Positions 25,501 through 40,656 of a stretch of DNA of 64,000 nt are shown piece after piece; positions within the stretch are counted from its first letter, which is position 1, and every line of letters starts with the position of its first letter. The notes under the pieces were generated by a model that worked only from the letters and a program-made list of their open reading frames with translations, was not told the origin of the DNA and ran no database searches. The DNA comes from Effrenium voratum (taxonomy: Eukaryota > Sar > Dinophyceae > Suessiales > Symbiodiniaceae): assembly GCA_963377175.1 (NCBI GenBank), contig CAUJNA010001624.1:115001-179000 (forward strand), given 5' to 3'. The position numbers and the translations under genes were made by a program.

Positions 25501-28500
25501 GCAGCTTTACTCATTGAACTGCCACTTAAAGCAAGGGTGCGCTGACCAAGCTTGTAGAGGACCATCTTATCACCCTGTCGTGGCCATATCAGACTGTATT
25601 TGAGTGTGCCTAGGCCGAGGCCAGCTATCGCAAAAACTCTAATCGGAACTTCAAGCAAACACACCCACCACGAGGCAAGTGGCCGGGCATTTTGCAGAAA
25701 CAAATGGCACTGGTATACAAAAAATACCGGCGGAACCAATCTGTCTTCACCCGCAAATGACCTAAAGGGACACTTAGAGCCTATAGGTTTGATAAGTATT
25801 TTGAGGTTTGGATGCCCCCCCCCCCCCGCACCTGGCTCACTTTCAACAAACACACAGCCCCACCAAACAGCTGCAAGCCGAGTGGCATAGACCCACTCGC
25901 GGTGCTCCAGGATTTGGGAAGTGTCCAGCACGAACTCCACCAGGAGCTGCGACATCAGCACGCCGGTGCCCACCATGATAATACCCAGCACCTCAGCAAT
26001 TTGAGGAAACCAGAAAAAAAGCACCTAAATAACCAAGTTGCTGTTTTTTTTCAGTCGCTGGTGCTGGTTTTTGGGGTAACGTGCATGGGAATAAAAAAAA
26101 ACAGCAACTGGCGATCTAGGAAGCCTAAAGTGGATGTCTGTTCTGCGGATGTGGATTTTCTATGGGAAACAAGAAGCACCAACTTGGTGTGGTGTACCAT
26201 TCATCCCCTGGATACTTATTTTTTGGGAAGTCAACCCAGGAATAAAAAAAGAAACGGGAAAGGTGACCGGAGCCACGAGCTCCATAGATCTAGCTTTTGT
26301 GATGATCGATGTTCAAACGGGGAGGTCTGCGATAGTGTAACCTAGGATTTGTCTACCATTGCCTATCAAAAGGCGTAGAGATCAGGATGTAAAACGCGCA
26401 AACATGTAAGATGCTATCAAATTTAATCACAAAGGAAGCAAGGGCCTAGGCTGGCCAAGATCCAACTACCCTATACCAAAGCGAAAGACACCATCCCCCC
26501 TCCCGTTCCCCAACGTAGTCACAATAAAATGTAATGCCTTGCGACAGACTTGTTTCCAACCACGCCCTGAGCGGTCCAGGGGGTGCTGTTGCTGCGGCCC
26601 AAGCTAGTGCTTCCCTCCAAAAGTGGAGACGGGGGCCCACAAACAAGACCAGGGCCACAGATCCGAAAGTAGCGGGAGGAAATTTCAGTGGACGCAGTGC
26701 TTGACTCCAGGCTGTCAGGGAGTCTCTGGACGGCTTGGGGTATCACCAAAGAGCTTGCCGTTTTGCGGCTCGGTGCTCCTTTTCTTCGCCGTAAAACGCA
26801 TCTGCCCATCCAGTTCTCTTTGGAATGCCCCCAAGACAGGGAGCCACTCTCGGGGGTTCCAAAAAAGACAAATGGAACCGAAGGCCTGGGGCTGGACCAA
26901 AACCAAGAAATTACACATCCCTGTTCGTTTCAACTTAATTTTGGGCCACACGACTTCCTGCTGTGGTCGACCCCCAACCTCCTGCTTTGGCAAACAAATC
27001 AGAAGGTGCAGTACAGGTCAGCAAAAACCGTTTTGGGGTTCCCAGTTGTTCCTCCTGGATTTGGTTTGTTGTTTTTTGTCTCAAGGCGACCCTTTTTTCC
27101 CGCCACCTTCCTGAGGCTGAAACCAGCAAGGCCCACATCAGCGGGCTCAGGCATTTGGACTCGGCAAATCGCGAGCGTGTTGGGAAGGAGGGAGGGCAGG
27201 AGGGAGGGAGCCAGAGGGAGGGACCCTAAAACCGTTGGAAATATGGACTTGCTTTTTTCACACCAGAGATCCGCGGAGGGAAAAGGAATCAGAAGCTGAC
27301 ATTTAAACTAGATTGGCTTCCTTCGGAAACATGTTCCCCCTCACAAGGCCGTCTGTCTTCCATGGCCAAAACCATAAAGAGTAAAGTCGGACATGCACAG
27401 GTGGGCAAGAGAGGTGAGTCGCAATCAGAATCCGGCATGAATCCTGGAACGCCATAACACCTAAACACATGTCAATCAAAAGGGCAGCCGTATCCATCGG
27501 TTGCTTCACTCACCCAAGTGGCCCTTTCAGAGAGGCTCCCATCGATTGACTGCCTTCAAGCATGGTCCATGTCCAGAACATGCCGAATTCTGGGCTTGCG
27601 CACACCCATGGCTTGAGTTGCTTACCAGTTTTTTAGGGAAACCAACTGGAGACCACACATCTTAGAGGTTCTCCAATTTTGACACACACACACACCCATG
27701 CTTGCTCGGAGGCTCAAGGGCATCATGATTGCTGGGACTGGAGGGGACGGACACTTCCCACACATGATTATCTCATAACTTATGATCATAACTCAATTTG
27801 GTTTTGAAGTACCCCCCACACAACCATTCAAATCATCTAGGCCCTGGATGCAGAACTCCTGCTGGATCCGGGCATCATACCCACCCGGGGATGGCAGTTG
27901 CTTCAGATGGGCCTAGATGTAGATTCTCTGGGTATATCATGCACTTCAGAGGCAACAGGTAAGACCTGCAGCACACCATACCCCTCTGAACAAGCCGCCC
28001 GCCCAGACTCTGAGGCTCAGGCCAAAACATCACCCAGCAGTCGGAGCCTAAGCAAATCGGGCACCAAACGCGCGTTGCCCGAACGGCAAAACATGGCTGT
28101 GGGTCAAAAATATGTACACAAAATGGAATCCAGGTATATGGACACATGGACCAAAACCTGTGGTCTCCTGGTGGTTTAATTTTGACCCACACCCATTTAG
28201 AGGGACCCTGAGCTTGTGGGGGGTTCAACTGACGGTCCAACTTGGTTCGCCCTCAGTGTTTGCCCTAGGGACTTGGTGTCCTTCTCAAAATGTTGAAAAC
28301 CAATCCCCTGTAGTTGGTTGCGAACAATTTCCGACCGGTCTATCCAGGAAGGGCAACGGCCAAAGGCCACACCAAGGTCGTGGAGGTTAGTGAGGAGTGT
28401 GAGTGGCTCAAGCACCTGTATGCACATCAAAAGGTATCCCCACAACTGAGGATCCCTTCTGATCTAGGCTGCCGATCCCCAGCTAACAGTCTAACTTGTT

Positions 28501-31500
28501 GTGGGTTAATTGGCAGAACCCAACAAGCAAAGGGGATGGCTAGCCACCAACTGGCTTTGCGCTGCAAAGGTGGTTCATGGCCCAAAGGTGGCTGCAGCGG
28601 AAAAGCGTGCTAAGGCCAGCATGGATGACCCGAAAGCCGGTTCAGGAAAGCATCCACTCACCCAGAGGGTCCAAGCACCTTCTAAGGAGGTACTTAGACA
28701 CCTTTTGACCCCCCAAAAAAGCCACCCTCAGTGGTACTTGGACCCTCTGGGCAAGGTTCAACTGACCTTCCCGGCCAGTGTTCTGAGGCAAACATCGCAA
28801 AGATAAGCCTCGCATCCATCTTGACCAACTAAATAACCAAAGGGAAACAACTTGCTGGCGCTCAGCAGGGCAATTTCGGGAATGATCCTAAACCATCCAA
28901 CTTACCTTTTTTTTCCTTGAAGGAGATCCCTCCCGAATCAAAAACCCAAATTCCCTACCTATCGCACCAGCAAAGGGCACTGGAGCCCAGGTCTTTCTTT
29001 CGCTTCGCGCCGGGCGGCTGCTGCAAGTTCTTGGCGAAGCGCATCACTCGCAAAACCCTGGCGCGAAGCAGCGTCTCCGGGCGCCGTTTTTGGTTGAGTC
29101 TCGGTAAGCTCCATTCTGAGATTCTGGTTGGGTCGTGTCTCAATGGAAGTTGCAGCAAACCACATTTCAGGTCACGGAGACACTGCATCCAAAGCCATCC
29201 TTTTGGTCAAAAAAACACCACAGGGAATGCCTTTACCACCCTTTGGCGACCTTTGGTGACTTTTGAACACCAAGGGACGCCAAACCACCCCTTCGAAGTT
29301 TCGGGGAGGCGGACACCCGCGCGCATGTCGGAGGTAAAACCCGACGCCAAACCCGGAGGTGCCGAGGAACCCTCGGTTTCCAACATGAGATGTGCCTTCC
29401 AAAAGGGAGCTGTGAACGTCCATGTTCAAATGCTGGGGGGGGAAGTGGACACAACGTCCAAGCGGGGTCCGTGGGAGTGCATGAGGACAAGATCGCTTTG
29501 TCTGTTCGAGGTTTCAGATATTCAAGACGCACCGTTATAGTGCGAGAAAAAAGAAAAGCAATCCATCCTAGAAAGGCTGGCACCATGATGAATTTCTTCT
29601 TGGATTCTCTAAACGGCAACACCAATCGCGACACCAAAGTTGAATGCCCCCCGTCTCTGTGATCGAGAATCACACATCAGAAAACCAAAGTATCATCAAC
29701 ACCGACGCTTCTTGCTTTCCAACCAGTGAACTTCAATCCAACACAAGCAAGGTGCCTCAACATTGCGAGACAAACCAAACGCAACCCAAAGTCCGGACCT
29801 TTCGATGCCGCACGGAACCTGATGATCCTCCTCGCTGGTTTTAAGACGAGTCCTCTGCTTCAGTTCCGTTGTTTCATAGGTGTGTGTGTGTGAATCGGGG
29901 CAGCCATTTGGTGGGTCCTCCTTTTTGACACATACCCAAAACTGTTGATTTGTGCCCAACCAACTTTTCTCGTTCCGCATGCGTCAACCAATCTGCAGTC
30001 GCGATTGAAAGCGCGCCGTCGGAGCCTAAAGATTCGCATGAGGCGGAAGATTCGGGTCAGGCGGCCCACGGCGAAGTTCTGCGCATAGCCAGCGTCAAAG
30101 GGCTGCCTAAGGAATCCGACAGATCCAGCCGAAATATCTGGAGAAATGAATACACTTGAATAATTTGTAAATAAACTAAACAATATATACATATATACAT
30201 ATAATGTAACAAAAAAGAAACTTGACATTGCATTAACTAATAAATACATTACCAAATAAATCAATTACTAGTCTGGGCAAAGTCTAATTCACCAAGCGAA
30301 AACCGAACATGGATCCCCATTGAAGAAACCTTCATGGGCGACGTGTCTGCGACGTGACGTCGTATTTTTTCAGACTATTCTCACCCCACCCCACCCCACC
30401 CCCCCATCCCACCCCCATCGGATCTTCATGGGCGAGCTGGTTTTACGTGTCAAATCGGTCGTGCGAATTTGCCCACCCCTTCCAAGCTCCAAGCTGCTCC
30501 AAAGCATGGATATCAAAGATCAAAGCGCGAGAGTGTGACACACACGAACCCCTCAATTCTTCCCTTGACCTAAATGAATTCTATTTCTACCTCAGCTCTT
30601 GCCTCCCCAAGCAAACATAGAGTAAAATTCTGGTCCACAATGCAACGCAGATTCAAACGAGGTCCCAGCTTTTCACCGTGCGCATTACTCAGGGGCGTGG
30701 TGTTGAAGCCGGCCGAATCTCAAAGGACATGAATGCTCGGTTTTACCAGGTGAGCTAGCAACATCTGCATTTGTTCTTACACTTTTTGTTTCACTTGAAG
30801 AAAGGGATCCCCAGAAAGGGGTCGTCTTCATCTTCGAAGCCTCGTTTCATGGTTTGAGCTCGCTAAGGACCAGTTTGGTATATCTATGTATATCTCCAAA
30901 GGGGGAGGGACCTACGCCTTTTCTGGTGTAACACACATTTTCCCAACACTTGTTGGTCTCCATGACACCTGCGAAATGAGGTGACATCCCAAAAAGGGGT
31001 CACAACCCCATGTCTGAAAGGGTCATGGGGAGTCCACCCTCAAACCGGCCAACATGACTCCGCATCCTCGTGCAAAGCAAGTGTCAGTACATATACGTCG
31101 ATGCTGGTGGCGATCACCACCGCAAAGTCGAAAATTCCGAAGACGTCGCACAGGAATTGCATCTTGTGCTGGTAGAGCCGCCAGGCGATTTCCAGCACAA
31201 AGATCTGAGTTGACATTGCACAGGGGTCTTATTTTCTAGGCAAATGTGTGCTGTCCCCCTGCCCTGACCAGAAAGAAGAATTGCAACCTATTCCTCTTAG
31301 GGTTGACCATTCTTACTGGGTCCCGACCCACCAAACCAAAGGTACAACAGGTGACCCTGAACAACTGAGGAACATAGGACCTAAAGTTTGCCCCCTCCAA
31401 GTCTTTCCCTTCAGATGTTGGTTTCCGATCACTTAGGATTGGCCTGCCAAATCTGCTCAAATCCGTTTGTCGCCAAATATGCCATGCACCCCAAAAGGGC

Positions 31501-34500
31501 CAAAAGGGCCCGGTCTCCCAGTCGCGTCTTTTAAGACCACCACCCACAGCCGTACTACAAAAACAAGTACAAGCCCAAATTGCTACTATAATTTACAAAC
31601 ACTGAACAACGAGCATTCACAATGGGGCCAGGTCGCTTTCTCCCCGATCTTGCAATGCTTTGGCTAAATGAATCGACCAGGTGCAGCTGTGGGGTTCTGA
31701 CTAACCCGGTCGCCAGGTGATATAGCCAAAGGTTAAAGTGTTTCCGAGATCCCCGGCCTCACGTCACCCCACCGGGAATCTCACTTCAACAAAGACACGC
31801 CCACATGTCAGGTTTGCTATGGAGGGTACCCTTTCCATGGTTGCTTCTAAGTGAGACCAATGAAAAACCCGAATTTGAGGGTGCCAGTGGTTGGTTTTGA
31901 GGGAGGCCGATGCATAACAACAAATCGAGGGTCCCCCTGATTTGCCACATACCAACCGGCTCTGCAGTTGGAGCGCGGCATTGAAGATATGATCCACGAT
32001 GAAAAACGCCATCTCCTCAGCGCAGAGCTCGACGGATTTGGAGTCTGCCCAAAACTGCAAAATATGGAAACACAAGATGTGAACAAAGGTCGATTCTGAG
32101 GCCATACATGTCCACCTTTTGGGACCTTGCCACAGCTTCCCTGTAATTGGTGACAAACACCCAGGCTTCAAATCCCCAGTTCCCACCAATCCAAACCACC
32201 AAGGAGTAACCTGATTGACTATGTGCCAAAGTGAGTGACGCCATTAGCCCAAAAGACAAGGGAGGCTACTCCGGCAGAAGAGAAATGGTCATGGGTCAAA
32301 ACCCCGTACCCCCCGTGAACGTCCCAATCCCTAAAATAGACGAACATGAGTGGCTAATTCACCAACCCCAAAATGGGATACCATTGGTTTTGACGTCCAC
32401 AGCGAAATCGCCAAGGGCCTGGGCAAATGCCATTCGCAGAAAATAATACGTCCGGGAGCTCCATGGCCAAGGATGCATGAACAAAAACCTTCCGCTTTAC
32501 AAAGGAATCCTCTAAATCAGCGAAAGGTGGATCTTTTACCCCGCCCTTTGAGGGGACCTGCGGAAGGGAAATCGAAATCAAATTATTGAAGTCCAGAAGC
32601 GCCGATTCAGCCAATTCGACCCACCGAAAGCTGCCCGACCGACCAACGGTCGCCGATATTTTCTTTGCAAATGGTTTTGTTTTTTTAATGGCAACAAACA
32701 ACATAAGGGCATGACCTGTTTTCTGTGTTTATTCAAACCTCCTGTTGGTAGCTTTCAAAAGGAAACCAACATGACGCAGTTTGCGGATTCCCCGATTTTA
32801 GGACAACCAAAGTACGTCTAAAGGTACTGGGACCCTTACGGACTTGAAACGGAAGTAACACTCAGTTGCCCCAGTGAAACCTCAACACATTTTGGTTGCA
32901 CAACTCAATATGAAACCAAAAGGAAAATCACACAAGGGGAAGCCAAAGGGGGGAAAACCAAAATCTGATGGGAAAAGGGGAGAGGGTGGAGTTGTGGTTG
33001 ATGGGGGTGGGGAAGGGTGGGGTTGAGATGGGGTGTGGGGTATGGGATATGGGCTTGATGAAGACGCAACACCAAACGAACTTCAGGGAAACAAACTAGG
33101 TCCTCCAGTACAGAGCTTAGAATAAGGGTAACAACTTTTTTCTGTAGTATTTTTTAGTAGGGGAACCCTCCCCCAAAAAAGGGGAGACAAGGGCACTACA
33201 GGGGGCCCTAGCCAACATCTGATGCCAAAAAGGGAAGCCAAACACCTCAGAGATCCCCTCCAAAACCTAAACGCCGAGGCGCCGCGCCGGGCCAGTGCTC
33301 GGAGCCGGGCTCCAAAAAGCCCAACACCTCCGCGGCCTGGGTGCCTCGCCATTGGGTCTGCAGCAGCAGGATGAAGGTGTAGAGCACCTGAAGCGAGCTT
33401 TTCTTTAGGCGGAAATCCAGCCGGGGTTAACCCCTGGGATTTTCTGGGGTTTGGGGTTTCCCTGGCCCAGAGGGTCCTTGGTACCTAAGGAGGTACTTAG
33501 ATCCCTTTTTACCCCCCAAAAGCCATCCTCAGGAGGTACTTGGACCCTCTGGGAGTTTCTTGGGTTTCCAGCTGGTCTTTAAGTGATATGTTTTTTTTAG
33601 AGGACCTGAAGCCGGCGGGGGAGGGCGGGGGGGAGGGGGGGGTTCACCTGTTGGATTGATTGCATTCCTTGAATTTGTGTTTACCGGTAAACACCTGATG
33701 GTTTGGTTTCCCCATTGGAAACCCAACTGCTGTAGAGCACCTGGATTGACTCCAATTAAAGACACCCCCAGCTCGACCACAAACATAGCCTGGTGGTAAG
33801 CCCTGCTGGGTAGACATTGTTTTCCCTTTACGGGAGACTTGCCGGGAATAGCACAGGTGGGCTTTCAACAATAGCGGGACCCCACAGAACTAGTGGGCTG
33901 TGATTTACCCACGTATGAGCCACAGACAATGCTACTTACATCTGGTTCAATTAGGTTCCCAGTTTTTGTGAGAAAATAAGGGATACTGGATAGGCCCCCC
34001 CGCGTCCTCTGCGATGAACAAGTAGGCTAAAAAAGAATTGAATGTTATCGGTTGCTCATACGGGTCTGTCTTACAACGGGGAACCGAGCACTTGAGTGTC
34101 CATCTCCATTTGACACATATCCACATCAACGATTTCTGTCCACCGTCCATTTGGGAGGGCATTGCCCATTTGGATGTTTATCAACATCGTTGGCCCCTTT
34201 CTCCAGCCAATTTAGAGGACCACTACTTTGAGGACCACCCATTTCAATGCATAGCCACCAGCACCAGGTGGCTAAGCAATCAAACAATCAAACTAACTTA
34301 CATCAAAGACTGGCACCCCAACAGTAGCTTGTGGGTTCCCCCCCCCCCCCCCGCGGGCAGCAACCTGAACAGGTCCTACAAGGTCTGATGCAAAGCAACT
34401 AAGCATCAAGGAGCACTGATTAGCTAAGCAAACACCTAAAACTAGCAGAGAGACACCAACGAAGTCAACTAACCAACCAAGCAACCAAGCAACCAGGCAA

Positions 34501-35288
34501 CCAAGCAACCAAGCAACCACGCAACCACTCAACCACGCAACCAACCAACCAACCAACCAACCAACCAACCAACCAACCAACCAACCAACCAACCAACCAA
34601 CCAACCAACCAACCAACCAACCAATAGCCAGCCAACCAACCAACCAACCAACCAACCAACCAACCAAGCAACCAACCAACAAAACAACCAACTAACCAAC
34701 CAAGCAACCAACCAACAAAACAACAAACCAACCAACCAACCAACCAACCAACCAACCAACCAACCAAGCAACCAAGCAACCAAGCAACCAAGCAACCAAG
34801 CAACCAAGCAACCAAGCAACCAAGTAAGCAAGCAAGCAACCAACCAAAAACATACACACACAAACACAAACAAAAGCAAACACAACAAACACACACACAC
34901 ACACAAAAACACAAACACACGCAAACACACACAAAACAAAACACAAACAAACGAACAAACAAACAAACAAACAAACAAACAAAAATACAAACAACCATCA
35001 ACAAACAGCAAACTAAACATAACAACGGAAGGCGACACCAAGTGTTGGGAAACCGGAAAAGAAAGCAACTCCGGAAACCAATAAGCTGGACACAAAGACA
35101 CCCAGTGTCAACCCCAATTTGAAAACCGACAAAGCGCTAGTTCTGCCATGCAGGCAGGCTAAAAAGCTAGCCAAGAAACCAAAAGAGGGAACATACAGCA
35201 AACACCAATGACAAACACGAGGGAAGGAGGTGATCAAGTAAGCGAGCAGTTAAGCAAGCAAACGACGCAAAACCACCGAAAGGCAAAG

Positions 35289-35322
<34 letters not shown>

Positions 35323-35587
35323 ACCAACAAACCAACCAACAAACCAAAGAAACAAAGAAGAGACAAGAAAAACGGTGAACAAAGCAAACAATCAAACAAA
35401 CAAACAAACACACACACACACACACACAAAAAAAAAACTGGGCTGTCCTCAGATTCCCTGCTAAAAGTTTAACTTTCAGTGGGTTAAGTGGAAACTCCCA
35501 GTAAACCCTAAAAAAAGCTAAAAAGCTAAGGGGATGCCTGGGAGCCACCAAGAAACCAAGCAACCAAGCAAGCAAGCAAGCCAGCAA

Positions 35588-35627
<40 letters not shown>

Positions 35628-38600
35628 TCAAGCAAGCAAGCAAAATAACACCTCGCGCACTCCAAAAGAAACAGCAGACCGAGAAAGCCAAGGAACTAAC
35701 CCACCAAGCATGCCAAGCATCCCCAGCAACTCAAGTTAGTAAGCCAGCCACAGTCTGATCCTCTGGATCAAGCGGCACGAGTCTGCATCTGGGCAAATTG
35801 CAATACTTCCATAACTGGAAATAAGGGAGCCTCTAGGTAAAGAAGCCTTCTGGGGACCGAGCACGTTTCACCCGAAAGAATCGGTGAGCTCCTGCCCGAA
35901 TTTCCCCAGATCCGCATCTCCCAGATCCCTCAGACTCCGAGTGGCCACTAGAAAGCTCACGACCGCGTCCACGACCTGAGCTTCGGACTGGTCGTAAAGC
36001 GTTGACTGCCGCAAATTGGAAAAATAAGCTTGGTTAACGTTGGAAGGGGAGCAACAATTGAAACAAATATGCAGTTAAGTGGTTGGATTTCAACCACTTT
36101 ACCACAATAAGCAAAAACGTAAAATGTTTCCCAACAACCATGAAAGGGTCTGCCGCCAAAAGAAGGCCCTTGAAGGGGGTTCGGTATTTTTGTCAGTATT
36201 TTTTCTAGTGTTTTGAGGCCCTTGCTCTCACCATTCCAGTACGCTTTATCCGGGGTTGCCTTTTCACTGTTTCCCTTGAGTCGCTCACGTGAGCCAAATT
36301 GGTCCCTCAAGCCTGTCATCCACTCCAAGGGCAATGCAGGCAGTTGACATAGATTCAACAGGTCCGCCTAGGGGAAACTGCACTGGCAGTCGAAAGGCGA
36401 AGTTCATTCCACACTGTCGGAAGTTCCTTTTCTTCTCCTCTTGGAAATATATATATATATATGTTGGATATAGTCATGGTTGCAATCAAAGGAACACACA
36501 AAAGTTCTGAACTTCCTAAACAGTTCATCACCGCCCTACCAACCCCAACTACTTAAATCCCCTGAAAACAAATCCGGTAGTGATAGATTCCTTTTTAAAA
36601 CCAACCAACCAGCATAAAAAGTATCCCAAGCAAACCAAGCAAACAGGTCTTGACCTCGCCAACTACTCCCGCCCCAGTCGGTTTTCGAAAACATTTGGAT
36701 GGCCAAAGCGCCGACTCTTTGAAGTCGATCTCTACACGGGTCACCAGCTTGTTGTAGGTGGTGCCCAGCGCATCCTTCTCTTTGGCCTCACGAAACGCGC
36801 GATTCGCTTCCGCGAAGCGCGTTTCTTAAGCGTCAGAGCTGTTGAGGTCAGACCTTCTTGGGGTCTCAATGTAGCTCCGGAAAAAAAACACTTGGGTTCT
36901 TGGGGTCTCAATGGAGCTCCGGGCGATTGCCTTCGTGGGGGCTGGAGGGGCCTGCCAGCCACTGGTCCTCCTGTGATTGTGTGTATGGTCAAACCGCCTC
37001 TTGTGCCATGGTCATGGTTCCCTCCAAATCCATCCTTATGGCTGTCTACGAACCCTAAATGCCGAATTATCACTATTTAATATAATTACCCTCAAACCTC
37101 ATGCTGGTCCTGTGACCCTGGCTATGGGTTGCCTGCACCAAGTTGCAAACAACCGGAAAGGTAGAAGCTGGGAGCCAACAGGTGGTCGATTCCATGTTTG
37201 GCCCGACCCCCCAACAAACCAAACCTGACTTGAAGGGAACTGGATTCAGCGTGGCTCGGTTCACGGTTCAAGGGATCAAACCATTTCCAAACGGACCATT
37301 CATCTGCGTATGTGTCAAAGTAGAGAAGTACCCCCTCCCCCAAATGGTGGTTTTCTCTTTGGTTCCCTATTAAGAACCCTAAACAACAAACCCTCTTGCG
37401 GGGTCCCCTGATGATACTGAGCTGCCCTCAGATCCCCTAAAGTTTATCGCTTTTAGTGGGCTCAATGGAAACTAATTACCACTGGGCCAACCAATGTTGA
37501 CCCAGGATTAATAAACCCGTCCCCTTGTTAGGGGGTGTTCCCTCCAAAAGTGGTCTGAATCCCTAAAAGGGGACACCCCCCGATCAAAATCAACCAGGGG
37601 TTTATGAATCCGGGGTTAACCTAATGCCCGACCGGTGGACATGGTCACCTGGTCCACTGACCCAGGGCGCTTGGCCGGACCCTACCACTGAACCAACTAA
37701 AAACAACTAAACACTGAAGAGGTAGGACCGCCGTCTTCTTCCAAGGTGCCGGGTCCTCCAAGGCCTCCTGCGCCTGTGCTTCTTGCCATGCCTGAATGGG
37801 TCTGGAAGACAGGCTGGGTGCTGGAAAAATACGAGTCAGAAATGAGTCAGAAACGGTCAACTTAAACAATCATAAAGTCATTGTGCAGAAAATAGTGTGG
37901 TGAGCTTTTTTCAGCGTGTTCATTAGTATTGAAATCTAAGTCATTTCATATCTCGACAGCGTGTTAATTTTAGGAAACTTAGTATTGAACGTAATGTTAT
38001 CGCTCATCTAATTGAAAAAAGTGTCAAAGCAAAAAAACAAAAAACCGAATCCTAAAATAAATACCCCTCCATTTAATTATGTGCTGCTTACCGTCAATGT
38101 CGAAAAGCAAGCGACTGCCGAAGTCTTTGACGGGGCCAAGCGGACCTCGGCCAAAAGGTCCGCTTGTCAAACACGGGTTCCATATCGAGTCTTTAAAAGG
38201 GCCGAAACCTATTCAGGTGGTTCTCAACATGAGTCTCTTCCAGGCGGGTGCTTCGTGTTGCTTGAGAAATGACAAACATGCACAAAGGAAGTGCAATGGT
38301 TGAACAGGAACTTCGCTAAGGCACGCACGCTCACGCCAACGCAATAGCACACGCACGCACGCGAGCGCACACACACGGCGCACGCGCACCCACACAAACA
38401 TCCACAGTACAACCACAACAGCACGCATCCACTCTCACACACACACACATGCGCACACACAAACGCAAACACAAACACAAACACAAACACAAACACAAAC
38501 ACAAACACACACACAGAGAGACACACACACACACAGACACACACAGACACACAGAGACACACACACACACAGACACACACACACACACAAACAGACACAC

Positions 38601-40448
38601 GAGCATGCACGTGCACAAGCACGCTCGCATGGAGGCAAGCAGGCATGCACGTATGCACGCACCCACACACCCACGCGCCCACGCACCGAGCCAGCCAGCC
38701 AGCCAGCCAGCCAGCCACACGCACAAACACTCTGGAAACTGGAAACGTAACTGGGTGGTTCTTGGAAAGCTCTCATATGTACACTTGCTTATTCATGGAA
38801 ACAATAGCTATGTTCTGGTAGTTAGTCATATGTAATGTTTCAATTGTACTTTCACCATGGTCAATGGAGATGGAGCAATTTCCCTTAGATCTGGGTTAGT
38901 ACCAAAATGACTAAAGCTACTTGGATACGTTGAGTGCTATGCTATCTACTTTTACAGCTCAATTTGGCAAACCGACAATCTTACGCCAAATGCCACTGAA
39001 CAGCGTGCCTTAGCCTCACCAAAACAAGTAGCGGAGGTGCAGATGTTACTCGAGGTTATTCACCATACTGTCAACCCCAGATTCGACCTGGCAGATTGGA
39101 TCCCCTCTTAAAGTGATTTGTGTCCCCTCTTAAATGAGACCACCGCATTCATCAACCAGGGCTTTGCCAAATGTTGGCTATGGCTTGAGAGGCCAATGCC
39201 CTGAGCGGGTGGAAGTTCCGCGCAAAAGCTAGCGTTTCGTCCGAAGATGGGAAACAAGCAAACTTCAGGTTTTAAACTACAGCCTAAAACTTGTTCAGGT
39301 TACAGCAGTTGCATTTCCAGCTCGGCTCCCAATAGTGTATGGCTCGCGTATTTGAAGCTTGAGTTATCTTGGGTTTAGAATCCTAGCAATGGTTTTGCTC
39401 GTCAAACGACAAGCATCCAACATCCTAGCAAATGTGTTGACCATGATTCGGAGAAATTGCGCAACCCTGCTTGAAAATGAAAAGCACGTCCTCGGGGCAA
39501 GTCCCTCCCTAGGAAATGATCACAGAGATATACCCTTACCATACTAATATGTATACCTGGACCCTCAAAAAGGAACAATTTTTCGCGTGTTACGTTTTTG
39601 CTTAGCTTATTTCGCCAAATGAGCGGAATTTCCGAAATCTAGGCGGAAACTGCCAATTGCATGTTTCGCTGCGATTTCTGCTGATTTAGCCTGATCTTAT
39701 ACATAGACCAGCGCTTCTCGAAGGGCTTTCATGCAGGCACCTTCCAGAATAGGAGTGGGACATGTAGGTTTCCATTGAGCTTCAGCTAGGAAATTGCTCC
39801 CAATTGTTGCAATCAATGGATTTGAGCCAAACTCTTAAAACTTGGCCACTCAAAATACGCGGATATCGGCGGGAAATACGCGGAAATCGGCGAAACAAAT
39901 GCGGAAATCGGCGGAACATGCACGGAAATCGGCGGAAAGGCCCAAACAAAACTTTATTCAAACTTGCCTGTGTCGCTTGAACAAGTTGCGGACTGGGCAC
40001 CAGTCGTACGTGGCTCTCATGAACATCTGCTGAGCAATGGTGCTCAACATGGTAGTTTTGATGACTGTCGATAGGTTGAAAGGGTCTAGAGTTCGTAGGC
40101 TTGGAATTGACCATGGAATTGATGAGGGCCAAGTAGTGGCTGGCAAGCAACCATGAGCCATGGAGAGGTCGAACCGAAATTCACGTGTTACTTTTCTGTT
40201 TGTTTTGTGTGTGTACATATCGTAAATATGCACGTGTTTTCCAGCAATTCGCGTTATGTCTGCTTTTCAAACAAAATGTTGGGAAATTGTTCTTAAAGAA
40301 GTTCTAGGTGTGTATATATCTATATACATATGTCAGGGTTTGTATTTTTTTAGGGTGGCCGGGCAGGAAGGTTTGAGTACGGGGTATGATTCGCAGGTAT
40401 GATTCGCGGGTATGATTCGGGGTATGATTCGGGGGTATGATTCGCGGA

Positions 40449-40480
<32 letters not shown>

Positions 40481-40550
40481 CAGTTCGCAGAAGTAGTTGT
40501 ACTAGTAGTAATATTGTAGTAGTAACATCAGTAGTAGTAGTAGCAGTAGC

Positions 40551-40596
<46 letters not shown>

Positions 40597-40600
40597 ACAA

Positions 40601-40656
<56 letters not shown>

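Noticed and set aside
24780..26024. A 414-codon minus-strand open frame
   Set aside because: Its two ends are real exons (S5 and pore) but the middle is a CA microsatellite. Homology needs the middle removed as an intron with a GT donor at 25,892.
27898..28179. Plus-strand polar frame ([20 protein letters not shown])
   Set aside because: No exon-like splice sites, opposite strand to the gene, low-complexity composition.
32401..32470. Minus-strand frame with ALGDFAVD between S1 and S2 exons
   Set aside because: Has a CAG acceptor and GT donor, but exons 14 and 15 already join in phase with the expected spacing, leaving no room for it.
34293..35101. Overlapping minus-strand frames of VGWL and CVF repeats (130-190 codons)
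   Set aside because: Direct translation of CCAA and CA arrays; no splice context and no non-repeat sequence.
38012..38272. Open frames around a GC-richer patch (plus [18 protein letters not shown]; minus LLFDIDGK)
   Set aside because: FDIDG looked like an EF-hand fragment but has no complete loop and no phase fit with exons 10 or 11.
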